Shown one piece after another: positions 44,450 to 52,323 of a DNA stretch of 64,000 bases. The position numbers and the translations under genes are program-made. Numbering within the stretch: the stretch's first letter is position 1; each line of letters starts with the position of its first letter. Under the pieces are notes generated by a model. The model was not told the DNA's origin. It did no database searches and worked only from the letters and a program-made list of their open reading frames with translations. The DNA comes from Martelella mediterranea (lineage in GTDB: Bacteria; Pseudomonadota; Alphaproteobacteria; Rhizobiales; Rhizobiaceae), in assembly GCF_004342225.1 (NCBI RefSeq), contig NZ_SMAR01000021.1:1-64000 (forward strand), written 5' to 3'.

Positions 44450-44511
44450 TCGCGTGCGATTTGTGCGGATAACGCTATGATCGTGCCGGGAACGCAACGA
44501 ACGGCGATTTT

Positions 44512-45687
44512 ATGACGGATTATTCGAACGAACTTATTGATGAAGAGGCTGAGGCTGAAGCATTTGAGAGCGCGGCTTCGCGATTGACGGTAGATCTTGG
44601 CGCAATTGTCGAGAACTGGAAGACAATGCAGCGTCTTTCAGGCTCGGCAAGAGCAGCTGCTGTGCTGAAGGCCGATGCCTATGGTCTTGGTGTTGAGGAT
44701 GTTGGAGAGGCCCTTTATGAAGCAGGTGCGCGCGATTTTTTTGTCGCGCTGCCGGAGGAAGGGGCGAACCTCAGGACGTTTGCCCCGGAAGCCCGTATCT
44801 TCGTGCTTTCCGGTATGTGGCCGGGCTCTGAGCAATTTTTCTTCGACTACGATCTCGTTCCTGTGCTGATCAGCCGCGAGCAGATTGCCCTTTTCTCTGC
44901 GGTCACCAGCGAGCACGGTGAACACCCCTGTGCCCTGCAGGTTGATACCGGATTTAACCGGCTGGGCCTGAGCGTTGAAGAGGCGCTGGAGCTTGCCGAA
45001 GATACGGCGCGTCCGGCAACCTTTTCACCGGTTCTGATCCTGTCTCATCTGGCGTGTGGCGACGATGCAAACGCGGAAATGAACCGCGAGCAGCTGGAGC
45101 GTTTCAGGCTGATTGCGGACGCCTTCGAGGGGATTGAAACAAGCCTTTCTGCCTCCGCCGGAATTTTTCTGGGGTCTGATTATCATTTCGACCTGACCCG
45201 GCCCGGAATTGCACTTTATGGTGGCGATTCGCAGCCTGGAACCGCGAAACAGCTGAAGACCGTTGCAACGGCCGAAGCCCGTATTCTTCAGATCCGCAAT
45301 GCGAAAGCCGGTGAGACGGTAAGCTATGGGGCGACATGGAAGCTTGAACGGGACAGCCGGCTGGCCATCGTCGCCACCGGCTATGCTGACGGCTATATGC
45401 GCGCTCAATCCGGGTCCGGAACGCCAGTGCGCGACGCCGTAAAAATCGAAGGTCATGGCTATATCGCTGGCCACCGGGTTCCGATTGCAGGCCGCATCAC
45501 CATGGATCTGACGATCTTCGATGTGACCGACGTTCCGGAAAGCAAAATCCGACCGGGTGATTTTATTGAACTGATCGGCCCTCATATTCCGGTGGATGAG
45601 GCGGCAGAGGCCGCCGGTACAATCGGGTACGAAATTCTGACATCTCTTGGTTTGCGGTATCAGCGTCGCTATATCCAGCCTTCCTGA
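44512..45687 (+). CDS. alr: Alanine racemase
   Basis: PLP enzyme that makes D-alanine for peptidoglycan. The 391-residue product has the PLP-lysine motif AVLKADAYGLG with Lys53, and the second catalytic Tyr in ETVSYGATWKLERD. It has an acidic N-terminal extension of about 25 residues. GRITMDLTIFDVTD is the conserved C-terminal block. Position between dnaB and radA is standard in the order; radA follows after 21 bp. Confidence 0.95.
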   Translation: MTDYSNELIDEEAEAEAFESAASRLTVDLGAIVENWKTMQRLSGSARAAAVLKADAYGLGVEDVGEALYEAGARDFFVALPEEGANLRTFAPEARIFVLSGMWPGSEQFFFDYDLVPVLISREQIALFSAVTSEHGEHPCALQVDTGFNRLGLSVEEALELAEDTARPATFSPVLILSHLACGDDANAEMNREQLERFRLIADAFEGIETSLSASAGIFLGSDYHFDLTRPGIALYGGDSQPGTAKQLKTVATAEARILQIRNAKAGETVSYGATWKLERDSRLAIVATGYADGYMRAQSGSGTPVRDAVKIEGHGYIAGHRVPIAGRITMDLTIFDVTDVPESKIRPGDFIELIGPHIPVDEAAEAAGTIGYEILTSLGLRYQRRYIQPS

Positions 45688-45708
45688 TCAGCGAGACAAA
45701 GCGAAGCC

Positions 45709-47109
45709 TTGGCCAAAACGAAAATACAGTTCATCTGCCAGAATTGCGGAACGGTACATCCGCGCTGGGCTGGAAAATGCGATTCCTGCGGCGCATGGAA
45801 CACGATTGTCGAGGAGAACCCGACGGCGGGTATTGGCGGCGGCCCTGCCCGCGCGCCAAAGAAAGGCCGTCCGGTCGCCCTCGTTGCCCTTGATGGCGAA
45901 AGTGAGGAAGCGCCGCGTATCGGGAGCCATATCGCGGAGCTGGACCGTGTTACCGGTGGTGGTTTTGTGCGCGGTTCGGCTGTTTTGGTCGGTGGCGATC
46001 CGGGTATCGGAAAATCGACTTTGCTGATGCAGGCCGCTGCCGCCCTGTCACGCCAGAATCAACGTGTCATCTATGTATCTGGTGAAGAGGCCATCGCGCA
46101 GGTTCGTCTGAGAGCCAAGAGGCTGGGCGCCTCCGATACACAGGTTCTGCTTGCCGCTGAAACCAATGTCGAAGATATTCTGGCCACGCTTGCCAGTGGC
46201 CCCCGCCCCGATCTGGTTATTATTGATTCCATCCAAACCCTGTGGAGTGATCAGGCGGAGGCAGCACCTGGCACGGTGACGCAGGTGCGCACCGGCGTTC
46301 AGGCCATGATCCGCTTTGCCAAGCAAACCGGTGCTGCGATGGTTCTCGTGGGACATGTCACGAAGGAAGGCCAGATTGCCGGTCCGCGTGTTGTCGAGCA
46401 TATGGTTGATGCCGTTCTCTATTTTGAAGGTGAACGCGGACACCACTATCGGATCCTCAGAACTGTCAAAAATCGCTTTGGCGCGACCGATGAAATTGGT
46501 GTCTTCGAGATGGGAGACAAGGGACTTCGGGAAGTCGCAAACCCCTCCGAGCTTTTTCTCGGTGAGCGCAATGACAAAGCACCCGGCGCTGCAGTCTTTG
46601 CAGGAATGGAAGGCACAAGGCCTGTGCTGGTGGAAGTGCAGGCCCTCGTCGCGCCAACGTCTCTCGGAACCCCGCGGCGCGCGGTTGTGGGCTGGGATTC
46701 GGCGCGGCTATCAATGATCCTGGCGGTTCTTGAGGCGCATTGCGGAGTCCGCCTTGGAAACCACGATGTCTATCTGAATATAGCCGGTGGCTATCGGGTT
46801 ACTGAACCTGCTGCCGATATGGCGGTTGCCGCAGCTCTGATTTCATCTCTGGCCGGACTTGCTCTTCCGCCTGATAGCGTTTATTTCGGCGAAGTAAGCC
46901 TGTCGGGTGCAATTCGCCCCGTGGCCCAGGCTGCCCAGAGGTTGAAAGAAGCGCAGAAACTAGGGTTTTCAAGCGCGCTTTTGCCGTTGGGAACGGCGGA
47001 AATTGCAAACGGTCACAAGAACGGTTTAAAAGAGCTCAGTGCTTTGCCCGAACTGGTTGCGATGATAGCCGGTTCGAAATCGAAAAGTGGCGATGCGTCT
47101 GAAGACTGA
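45709..47109 (+). CDS. radA: DNA repair protein RadA
   Basis: RecA-like ATPase that promotes branch migration in recombination. The 466-residue product has the N-terminal zinc finger with Cys10, Cys13, Cys24 and Cys27 (CQNCGTVHPRWAGKCDSCG), Walker A in GGDPGIGKSTLLMQAAA, the RadA motif VKNRFGATDEIGVFEM, and a Lon-like C-terminal domain. The start is TTG at 45709, the only in-frame choice giving the family N-terminus MAKTKIQFIC, so translation may be modest. Confidence 0.95.
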   Translation: MAKTKIQFICQNCGTVHPRWAGKCDSCGAWNTIVEENPTAGIGGGPARAPKKGRPVALVALDGESEEAPRIGSHIAELDRVTGGGFVRGSAVLVGGDPGIGKSTLLMQAAAALSRQNQRVIYVSGEEAIAQVRLRAKRLGASDTQVLLAAETNVEDILATLASGPRPDLVIIDSIQTLWSDQAEAAPGTVTQVRTGVQAMIRFAKQTGAAMVLVGHVTKEGQIAGPRVVEHMVDAVLYFEGERGHHYRILRTVKNRFGATDEIGVFEMGDKGLREVANPSELFLGERNDKAPGAAVFAGMEGTRPVLVEVQALVAPTSLGTPRRAVVGWDSARLSMILAVLEAHCGVRLGNHDVYLNIAGGYRVTEPAADMAVAAALISSLAGLALPPDSVYFGEVSLSGAIRPVAQAAQRLKEAQKLGFSSALLPLGTAEIANGHKNGLKELSALPELVAMIAGSKSKSGDASED

Positions 47110-47194
47110 ACTGAACCATAGAATTCGGCCCCAGGGCCACATACAAGAAAAATGAGGCCGGGACATTACGGCCATTGGACGAGCGGAGCCCTGA

Positions 47195-47773
47195 ATGCCA
47201 GTCACGTTGTTCGATCTGATTGTTGTTGGCGTGATATTGTTTTCCGCTGTTCTTGCGATGATCCGCGGTTTCTCACGCGAAGTGCTTGCGATTCTGGCAT
47301 GGGGGCTGTCGGCGGTTATCGCTTATTTCGGCTACCCGTTTCTGCAGTCCGCCTTTGAAGGTTTTCTGGGGGACGCGCGATTGGCAATCGGTGGCGCTTT
47401 TGCGGTGATCTTTCTGGTCGCTCTGGTGATTTTCTCCTTCCTTACGACCCGACTGGCCGATTTTGTAATCGATAGCCGGGCCGGTGTACTGGACCGTTCA
47501 CTGGGATTTGTTTTCGGTCTTTTCCGTGGATTGCTTATCCTTGTCGTCGCTGTTGCATTCTGGAACTGGCTTGTTGGCGACGCACAAAGCCCCGATTGGA
47601 TAACGAACGCCAAATCGAAGCCGGTGCTCGACTCACTGGCGGCAAAACTGGAAACGTTGCGTCCGGGGGGAAATCTCGAGGCCTCGTCCCTTTATACGGA
47701 GCAGGAGCGCATTCTGGCGATGGCTGATAAAAAAGTTGTCGCAATCGTACCGGACACCGATCGGGCGTCGTGA
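47195..47773 (+). CDS. cvpA: CvpA family membrane protein
   Basis: Inner-membrane protein named for colicin V production and encoded next to purF in many proteobacteria. The 192-residue product has four hydrophobic segments. The N-terminus FDLIVVGVILFSAVLAMIRG plus FSREVLAILAWGLSAVIAYF is diagnostic. The C-terminal 60 residues are soluble. purF follows after about 50 bp. Confidence 0.9.
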   Translation: MPVTLFDLIVVGVILFSAVLAMIRGFSREVLAILAWGLSAVIAYFGYPFLQSAFEGFLGDARLAIGGAFAVIFLVALVIFSFLTTRLADFVIDSRAGVLDRSLGFVFGLFRGLLILVVAVAFWNWLVGDAQSPDWITNAKSKPVLDSLAAKLETLRPGGNLEASSLYTEQERILAMADKKVVAIVPDTDRAS

Positions 47774-47824
47774 TATGACGCCCGGTACACTCCAACTCTT
47801 CGCGCTGCCTTCCGGGGTATGCGA

Positions 47825-49330
47825 ATGCCGGATCGGAAAATGACAGACAGTTTTGACCTTGATGAGAATTTCAGCCTGGATGATGACACGTTGCATGAAG
47901 AATGCGGCGTTTTTGGCATTTTGGGCCATCCGGATGCGGCAGCGTTGACCGCATTGGGTCTCCATGCTCTGCAGCATCGCGGCCAGGAAGCAGCTGGTAT
48001 CGTGTCATATGATGGGCAGCAGTTCCGGTCCGAGCGCCATCTCGGTCTTGTTGGCGATCACTACACAGATCCGGCCATGCTTGAAAGCCTGAAGGGCGCG
48101 CTGGCCATGGGCCATGTGCGCTATTCGACAACCGGTGGAACCGTTCTTCGCAACGTGCAGCCTCTGTTTGCCGAGCTGGAAGTGGGCGGTATCGCGATTG
48201 CGCACAATGGCAATTTCACCAATGGTTTGTCGATGCGCCGCAAGCTGATTTCAGATGGTGCCATTTGCCAGTCAACTTCAGATACAGAAGTTGTTTTGCA
48301 CCTGATTGCCCGCTCGCGCGCCAAAACCTCATCGGACCGCTTCATTGATGCCATCAATCAGATGGAAGGTGGATATTCAATGATCGCGATGACGCGCACC
48401 AAGCTGATTGCCGCACGCGATCCGAACGGCATTCGCCCGCTCGTCATGGGCGAAATCAACGGCAAACCCATTTTCTGCTCGGAAACCTGTGCGCTGGACA
48501 TCATTGGCGCGAAATTCGTACGCGATGTCGAGAACGGCGAAGTTATTATTTGCGAGCTTCAGCCCGACGGTTCGGTGTCCATTGACTCGCGAAAGCCGGC
48601 CCTGAAGAAGCCGGAACGCCTCTGTCTTTTCGAATATGTCTATTTCGCCCGGCCTGATTCCGTTGTCGGTGGCAGAAATGTCTATCAGACGCGCAAGAAC
48701 ATGGGTTTCAATCTGGCCAAGGAAGCGCCGGTCGACGCCGATGTTGTGGTGCCGGTACCCGATGGCGGCACACCGGCAGCAATTGGTTATGCGCAGGAAA
48801 GCGGAATACCCTTCGAACTTGGTATCATCCGTAACCACTATGTCGGGCGCACTTTTATCGAGCCGACACAGCAGATCCGTGCCTTTGGCGTCAAGCTGAA
48901 GCACTCGGCCAACCGCGCTGTTATCTCTGGCAGCCGCGTTGTGCTGATCGATGACTCGATCGTGCGTGGTACAACTTCGGTGAAGATTGTTCAGATGCTG
49001 CGTGAAGCCGGGGCGAAAGAAGTCCATATCCGCGTTGCAAGCCCGATGATCTTCTATCCGGACTATTATGGTATCGATACACCCGATCGCGACAAGTTGC
49101 TCGCCAACAATCACGAAACACTGAAAGATATGTGCGAGTTTATCGGAGCCGACTCCCTCCAGTTTCTTTCAATTGACGGTCTTTATGATGCAGTTGGCGG
49201 GGAGAAGCGAAACAACGCGCTGCCTCAGTTTACAGACCACCAGTTTACCGGCGACTATCCGACCAGGCTTCTGGATAAGGAACACGAAACAGAGTTCAGT
49301 AAGGTTGAGTTGCTGGCCGGAAACGGCTGA
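47825..49330 (+). CDS. purF: Amidophosphoribosyltransferase
   Basis: First committed step of purine synthesis: PRPP plus glutamine to phosphoribosylamine. The 501-residue product has a short propeptide before the nucleophile Cys27 in LHEECGVFGILGHPDAA, RGQEAAGIVSYDGQQF, the PRPP-binding VVLIDDSIVRGTTSVKIVQM, and VVPVPDGGTPAAIGYAQESG. ATG 47825 is preferred because GGGG lies 7 bases upstream; ATGs at 47819 and 47840 are alternatives. It is followed by a strong terminator. Confidence 0.95.
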   Translation: MPDRKMTDSFDLDENFSLDDDTLHEECGVFGILGHPDAAALTALGLHALQHRGQEAAGIVSYDGQQFRSERHLGLVGDHYTDPAMLESLKGALAMGHVRYSTTGGTVLRNVQPLFAELEVGGIAIAHNGNFTNGLSMRRKLISDGAICQSTSDTEVVLHLIARSRAKTSSDRFIDAINQMEGGYSMIAMTRTKLIAARDPNGIRPLVMGEINGKPIFCSETCALDIIGAKFVRDVENGEVIICELQPDGSVSIDSRKPALKKPERLCLFEYVYFARPDSVVGGRNVYQTRKNMGFNLAKEAPVDADVVVPVPDGGTPAAIGYAQESGIPFELGIIRNHYVGRTFIEPTQQIRAFGVKLKHSANRAVISGSRVVLIDDSIVRGTTSVKIVQMLREAGAKEVHIRVASPMIFYPDYYGIDTPDRDKLLANNHETLKDMCEFIGADSLQFLSIDGLYDAVGGEKRNNALPQFTDHQFTGDYPTRLLDKEHETEFSKVELLAGNG

Positions 49331-49402
49331 TTAGTCGCTGCAAAATATTCAACGCGCAGCGCCCGGCTCATGCAGGGTGGTTTTTGAATGTAAGACATGG
49401 TG

Positions 49403-49440
49403 AAACAGGGAAAGAGCAATTCACGCTTTTCCCTGTTTAT
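49403..49440 (+). terminator. Terminator after purF
   Basis: AAACAGGGAAAGAGC and GCTTTTCCCTGTTT form a stem of about 13 bp, followed by ATTTGTCTTTG, 73 bp after the purF stop. Confidence 0.85.
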
Positions 49441-49541
49441 TTGTCTTTGTAACCCTTGAGAAAATGCCTGTTCGCGAACCAGCGGACGTAACGATTGCTT
49501 TAAAGACTCGAGTAAGAGTTTTAAAATGTCAGCGGGATTTT

Positions 49542-50288
49542 ATGATGACGTTTGATCTGAAAGGACGGCTTGCCGTCGTCACCGGCGCTTCGCGTGGGAT
49601 CGGATACTTTACGGCACTGGAACTGGCAAAAGCCGGTGCGCATGTTGTTGCCTGTGCACGCACTGTTGGTGGTCTGGAAGAACTGGATGATGCCATTAAG
49701 GAAGACGGCAATGGCTCGGCAACGCTGGTGCCGATGGACCTTGCCGATATGGCAGCCATCGACCGCCTTGGTGGCTCGATCTTCAAGCGCTGGGGCAAAC
49801 TGGACATTCTTGTTGCCAATGCGGGCGTTCTGGGTGTGGTTTCTCCGCTTTCGCACATCGAGTCCAAGGTCTTCGAGCAGGTCATGACAATCAACGTGAC
49901 GGCAAGCTGGCGTTTGATCCGCTCATTGGAACCACTATTGCTGAAATCGGATGCCGGCCGCGCCGTCTTTCTTTCGTCGGGCGCTGCGCACAGCTGCAAA
50001 CCATTCTGGGGCCCCTATTCAGCGTCCAAGGCGGCCGTTGAAGCGCTGGCACGCACATGGGCGGGAGAAACGGCGCATACGCCAATCAAAGTCACAAGTT
50101 TCGATCCAGGACGCACCCGCACGGCAATGCGCGCGCAGGCTGCCCCCGGAGAAGATCCGATGACATTGCCACATCCCTCCGAAGTTGCGGCAAAGATACT
50201 GCCCTTGACGACGCCTGAGTATCAGGAAAGCGGAAAGCTTTACGTTTTTCGCGATGAACGTTTGAAGGATTACCGTTTGCCTTCATGA
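49542..50288 (+). CDS. SDR-family oxidoreductase
   Basis: Short-chain dehydrogenase of 248 residues. The cofactor motif is VTGASRGIGYFTALELAKAG, then DILVANAGVLGVVSPLSHIE. The catalytic Ser is in AVFLSSGAAHSCKPFWGPYS, with Tyr and Lys in PYSASKAAVEALARTWAGE. ATG 49542 (or the adjacent 49545) has GCGGGA upstream; a longer frame has no conserved sequence. The gene follows purF in many Hyphomicrobiales, but the terminator between them suggests separate transcription. Substrate is unknown. Confidence 0.87.
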   Translation: MMTFDLKGRLAVVTGASRGIGYFTALELAKAGAHVVACARTVGGLEELDDAIKEDGNGSATLVPMDLADMAAIDRLGGSIFKRWGKLDILVANAGVLGVVSPLSHIESKVFEQVMTINVTASWRLIRSLEPLLLKSDAGRAVFLSSGAAHSCKPFWGPYSASKAAVEALARTWAGETAHTPIKVTSFDPGRTRTAMRAQAAPGEDPMTLPHPSEVAAKILPLTTPEYQESGKLYVFRDERLKDYRLPS

Positions 50289-50354
50289 TCAGGCCGTGAC
50301 CGCGCGCTTTGCGCGGCAAGTGTCCGATGTCTTTTCTCTTCATTTGTGGTGCCG

Positions 50355-51500
50355 CTATAATTTGCGGATGCGCCACATCAGAAGCGCACAGGTGCCGAGC
50401 AAGGCACCTGCAAGCACGCAGACAGCGTAAAAGTTTACCCCTTGATAAAGACTGCTCATGATCAGAGGACCGAAGAAAACGGCCACATATGTTGCCGTTG
50501 TATTGAGCCCGATGAGTGTGCCTCTTGCATGCGGGTTACGCTGAGCAAGACGCAAAACCACAAGACTGATGCCGAAGTGGTTTGAGATCCCAAGCAGGAA
50601 CGCGACACCAAGCGAAGCCAGCAATGTGTGCGTTGCGGCGATGAGAGCGAGGTAGAGCACCATCGAGGCGAGCAGGAAAAACGGAAACGCCCGTCCGGGA
50701 CCAAGCCTGTCAACCTGACGGGCGGATGCTCCGCCAAGACCGAAGCCAATGCCATATGCGATCACGACAGTACTGGCGAGCGTCGCGTTAAGGTTCTGTA
50801 CCTCCCGGATATGGTGACCGAGCAAGGCATATGTGCCGTAAAAGGCAATCATGAACAAAAGACCGGTGAGTAGCAGGCTTTTCGCACCTGCGATCCGTAG
50901 TGCCTGCACTCTGGAAAGTGCCGGGGCCTTTTCCGCAGGCCGGTTTGTTTTCAGACCAAGAACGGCGATCGCCAGCGCGGCAGCCAGGCTTCCCAGAACC
51001 GTATAGGCGATCCGCCAGTTCAGGACGTCGCTTAAAAGCGCTGATACCGGAACACCGGCAACAAGAGCGATAGACCACCCCGAAAGCACGATACCCAGCA
51101 CGCGCGCGCCCTGCCCCTCAGGCGCGCTCATAACGGCTTCTGCATAAATGGCCGGCAGCAATATGCCTGTCGAAAAACCCGCCAGAGCCTGAAACAGTGC
51201 GAGCATTTGCCAGTTTATGCTGATTGCGGACCCGGCAAAGGCGATCATGATCAAAGTCACTGAACCCGTCAGTATGATTCGGGTATCGATCCGATCAATC
51301 AATCCGGACAGAAAAAAAGCCGAAAAAGCTGCGGCGGCTCCGAACGCCGAGATCGCGCGCGTAATCGCAACCGGTCTGGTATTCAGAGATTGAGCGACAT
51401 CGCCAAGGATCGGGCCGAGGATGAATGAGTTCGCGCCAATGAGAAAAACACCAAGTATCAGCGCTGACAATTTAAGCGGCTTCAGGTTTTTATTTTGCAA
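50355..51500 (-). CDS. MFS transporter
   Basis: Major facilitator protein of about 381 residues with twelve hydrophobic segments. The loop between helices 2 and 3 reads GLIDRIDTRIILTGSVTLIM, and ARQVDRLGPGRAFPFF lies at the equivalent position in the second half. The start is uncertain: the open frame runs to 51722, but that would overlap the divergent regulator gene. TTG at 51500 places the first helix at the N-terminus. The regulator lies head to head, so amino acid or related efflux is a fair guess; the substrate is unknown. Confidence 0.78.
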   Translation of the reverse strand: MQNKNLKPLKLSALILGVFLIGANSFILGPILGDVAQSLNTRPVAITRAISAFGAAAAFSAFFLSGLIDRIDTRIILTGSVTLIMIAFAGSAISINWQMLALFQALAGFSTGILLPAIYAEAVMSAPEGQGARVLGIVLSGWSIALVAGVPVSALLSDVLNWRIAYTVLGSLAAALAIAVLGLKTNRPAEKAPALSRVQALRIAGAKSLLLTGLLFMIAFYGTYALLGHHIREVQNLNATLASTVVIAYGIGFGLGGASARQVDRLGPGRAFPFFLLASMVLYLALIAATHTLLASLGVAFLLGISNHFGISLVVLRLAQRNPHARGTLIGLNTTATYVAVFFGPLIMSSLYQGVNFYAVCVLAGALLGTCALLMWRIRKL

Positions 51501-51513
51501 GAAATAGCTCGTT

Positions 51514-51555
51514 GAATTGTGTTCTGGATAGCCGCAGTATGTCCGAACATAATTC
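51514..51555. promoter_or_regulatory. Inverted repeat between MFS and Lrp genes, candidate operator
   Basis: GAATTGTGTTC (51514-51524) and GAACATAATTC (51545-51555) are complementary at 10 of 11 positions, with centres 31 bp (three helix turns) apart. The spacing suits an Lrp-type oligomer. The repeat lies in the 128-bp divergent promoter region. Confidence 0.5.
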
Positions 51556-51628
51556 ACGATCAAGCGAACAGGCAGTCGTGCGGCAAAAAACGAATAGCAT
51601 TCAGAGATCAGGAAGAGCCGTTCCCATA

Positions 51629-52087
51629 ATGGACCAGAAAGACCGAAAGATATTAGCGCTTCTGGCGGACAATGCAGACAGGTCCTTCGTTGAACTCGGT
51701 GAAAAGGTCGCGCTTTCACCACCTGCCGTTCACGAGCGGGTCAAGCGGCTGAAACGTGACGGCGTTATAACAAAAACGGTGGCGTGTCTGGACGGAGCAC
51801 TGATTGGCTGCCCGCTTCTTGCTTTTATTCATGTTGATACCGATAGCTGGCGGCAGCAATCCATGCTTGAGGCGTTTCAGCAGGTCGCAGATGTGGAGGA
51901 GATTCACAGCGTTGCGGGTGAAACCGGATATATCCTCAAAGCCCGCACGCGTGACACCTCAGAGCTTGAGGCATTGCTCAAACGACTGCAAGCCATTGAT
52001 GGTGTTTTAAGAACCCGCAGTCATATCGTGCTGAATACAGCGCTTGAACGCGGCCCATCACCCGATCCTGAGCGCGGCTGGAACTGA
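51629..52087 (+). CDS. Lrp/AsnC-family transcriptional regulator
   Basis: The 152-residue product has an N-terminal winged helix-turn-helix (MDQKDRKILALLADNADRSF, ELGEKVALSPPAVHERVKRL) and a C-terminal RAM/AsnC ligand-binding domain (VEEIHSVAGETGYILKARTR). Length is typical. ATG 51629 follows GGAAGAG; the frame extends 39 codons upstream without conservation. It is divergent from the MFS gene and probably controls it and itself through the inverted repeat between them; an amino acid is the likely effector. Confidence 0.88.
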   Translation: MDQKDRKILALLADNADRSFVELGEKVALSPPAVHERVKRLKRDGVITKTVACLDGALIGCPLLAFIHVDTDSWRQQSMLEAFQQVADVEEIHSVAGETGYILKARTRDTSELEALLKRLQAIDGVLRTRSHIVLNTALERGPSPDPERGWN

Positions 52088-52134
52088 CTGGCGCAAACGC
52101 GGTGGAAGTGGCTCAAAACCACCGGCAAAGCCTG

Positions 52135-52163
52135 CTTGACTCACCGCAGGCCGAAAGGCATAA
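52135..52163 (+). promoter_or_regulatory. Promoter ahead of the cysS leader
   Basis: CTTGAC at 52135-52140 is a perfect alphaproteobacterial -35 box. A 17-base spacer leads to GCATAA at 52158-52163 as a weaker -10 box. The predicted start falls at about 52170, at or next to the ATG of the leader peptide (52171), so the leader may be translated from a leaderless mRNA as is known for trpL in Sinorhizobium. Confidence 0.5.
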
Positions 52164-52170
52164 GACCATC

Positions 52171-52212
52171 ATGAAAACGACCATTTGCATTTGCTGCATT
52201 ATTATTCACTAG
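52171..52212 (+). CDS. Cysteine-codon leader peptide of cysS
   Basis: A 13-codon frame encodes MKTTICICCIIIH. Cys codons (TGC) occupy positions 6, 8 and 9, which is extreme for a peptide this short because Cys is the rarest residue in most proteins. It lies 111 bp before cysS, between a promoter and a terminator-like hairpin. The natural reading is transcription attenuation: low Cys-tRNA stalls the ribosome on the Cys codons and allows transcription into the cysteinyl-tRNA synthetase gene. This is inferred from layout; I do not know of a described cysS leader of this kind in the order. Confidence 0.65.
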   Translation: MKTTICICCIIIH

Positions 52213-52290
52213 CGTTCTCGCTGGTCGGTCGTTCCTGTCCTGAAATCAACTCATTCGACAGACGTCCCGGCCGGGGCGCTGGTTCTTTTG
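52208..52290 (+). promoter_or_regulatory. Candidate attenuator of cysS
   Basis: Three foldings can be drawn. The first is a 7-bp hairpin ACTAGCG/CGCTGGT (52208-52225) that overlaps the leader stop codon. The second is a pairing of CGGTCGTTCCTGTC (52226-52239) with GACAGACGTCCCG (52257-52269), about 10 bp with bulges, which would act as antiterminator. The third is a GC-rich hairpin CGTCCC-GGCC-GGGGCG (52263-52278) followed by CTGGTTCTTTT, terminator-like. The second and third share 52263-52268 and exclude each other. Drawn by eye; energies not computed. Confidence 0.5.
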
Positions 52291-52323
52291 ATGTACTGAG
52301 CTGACTGATTTCGGGAGAATAGG

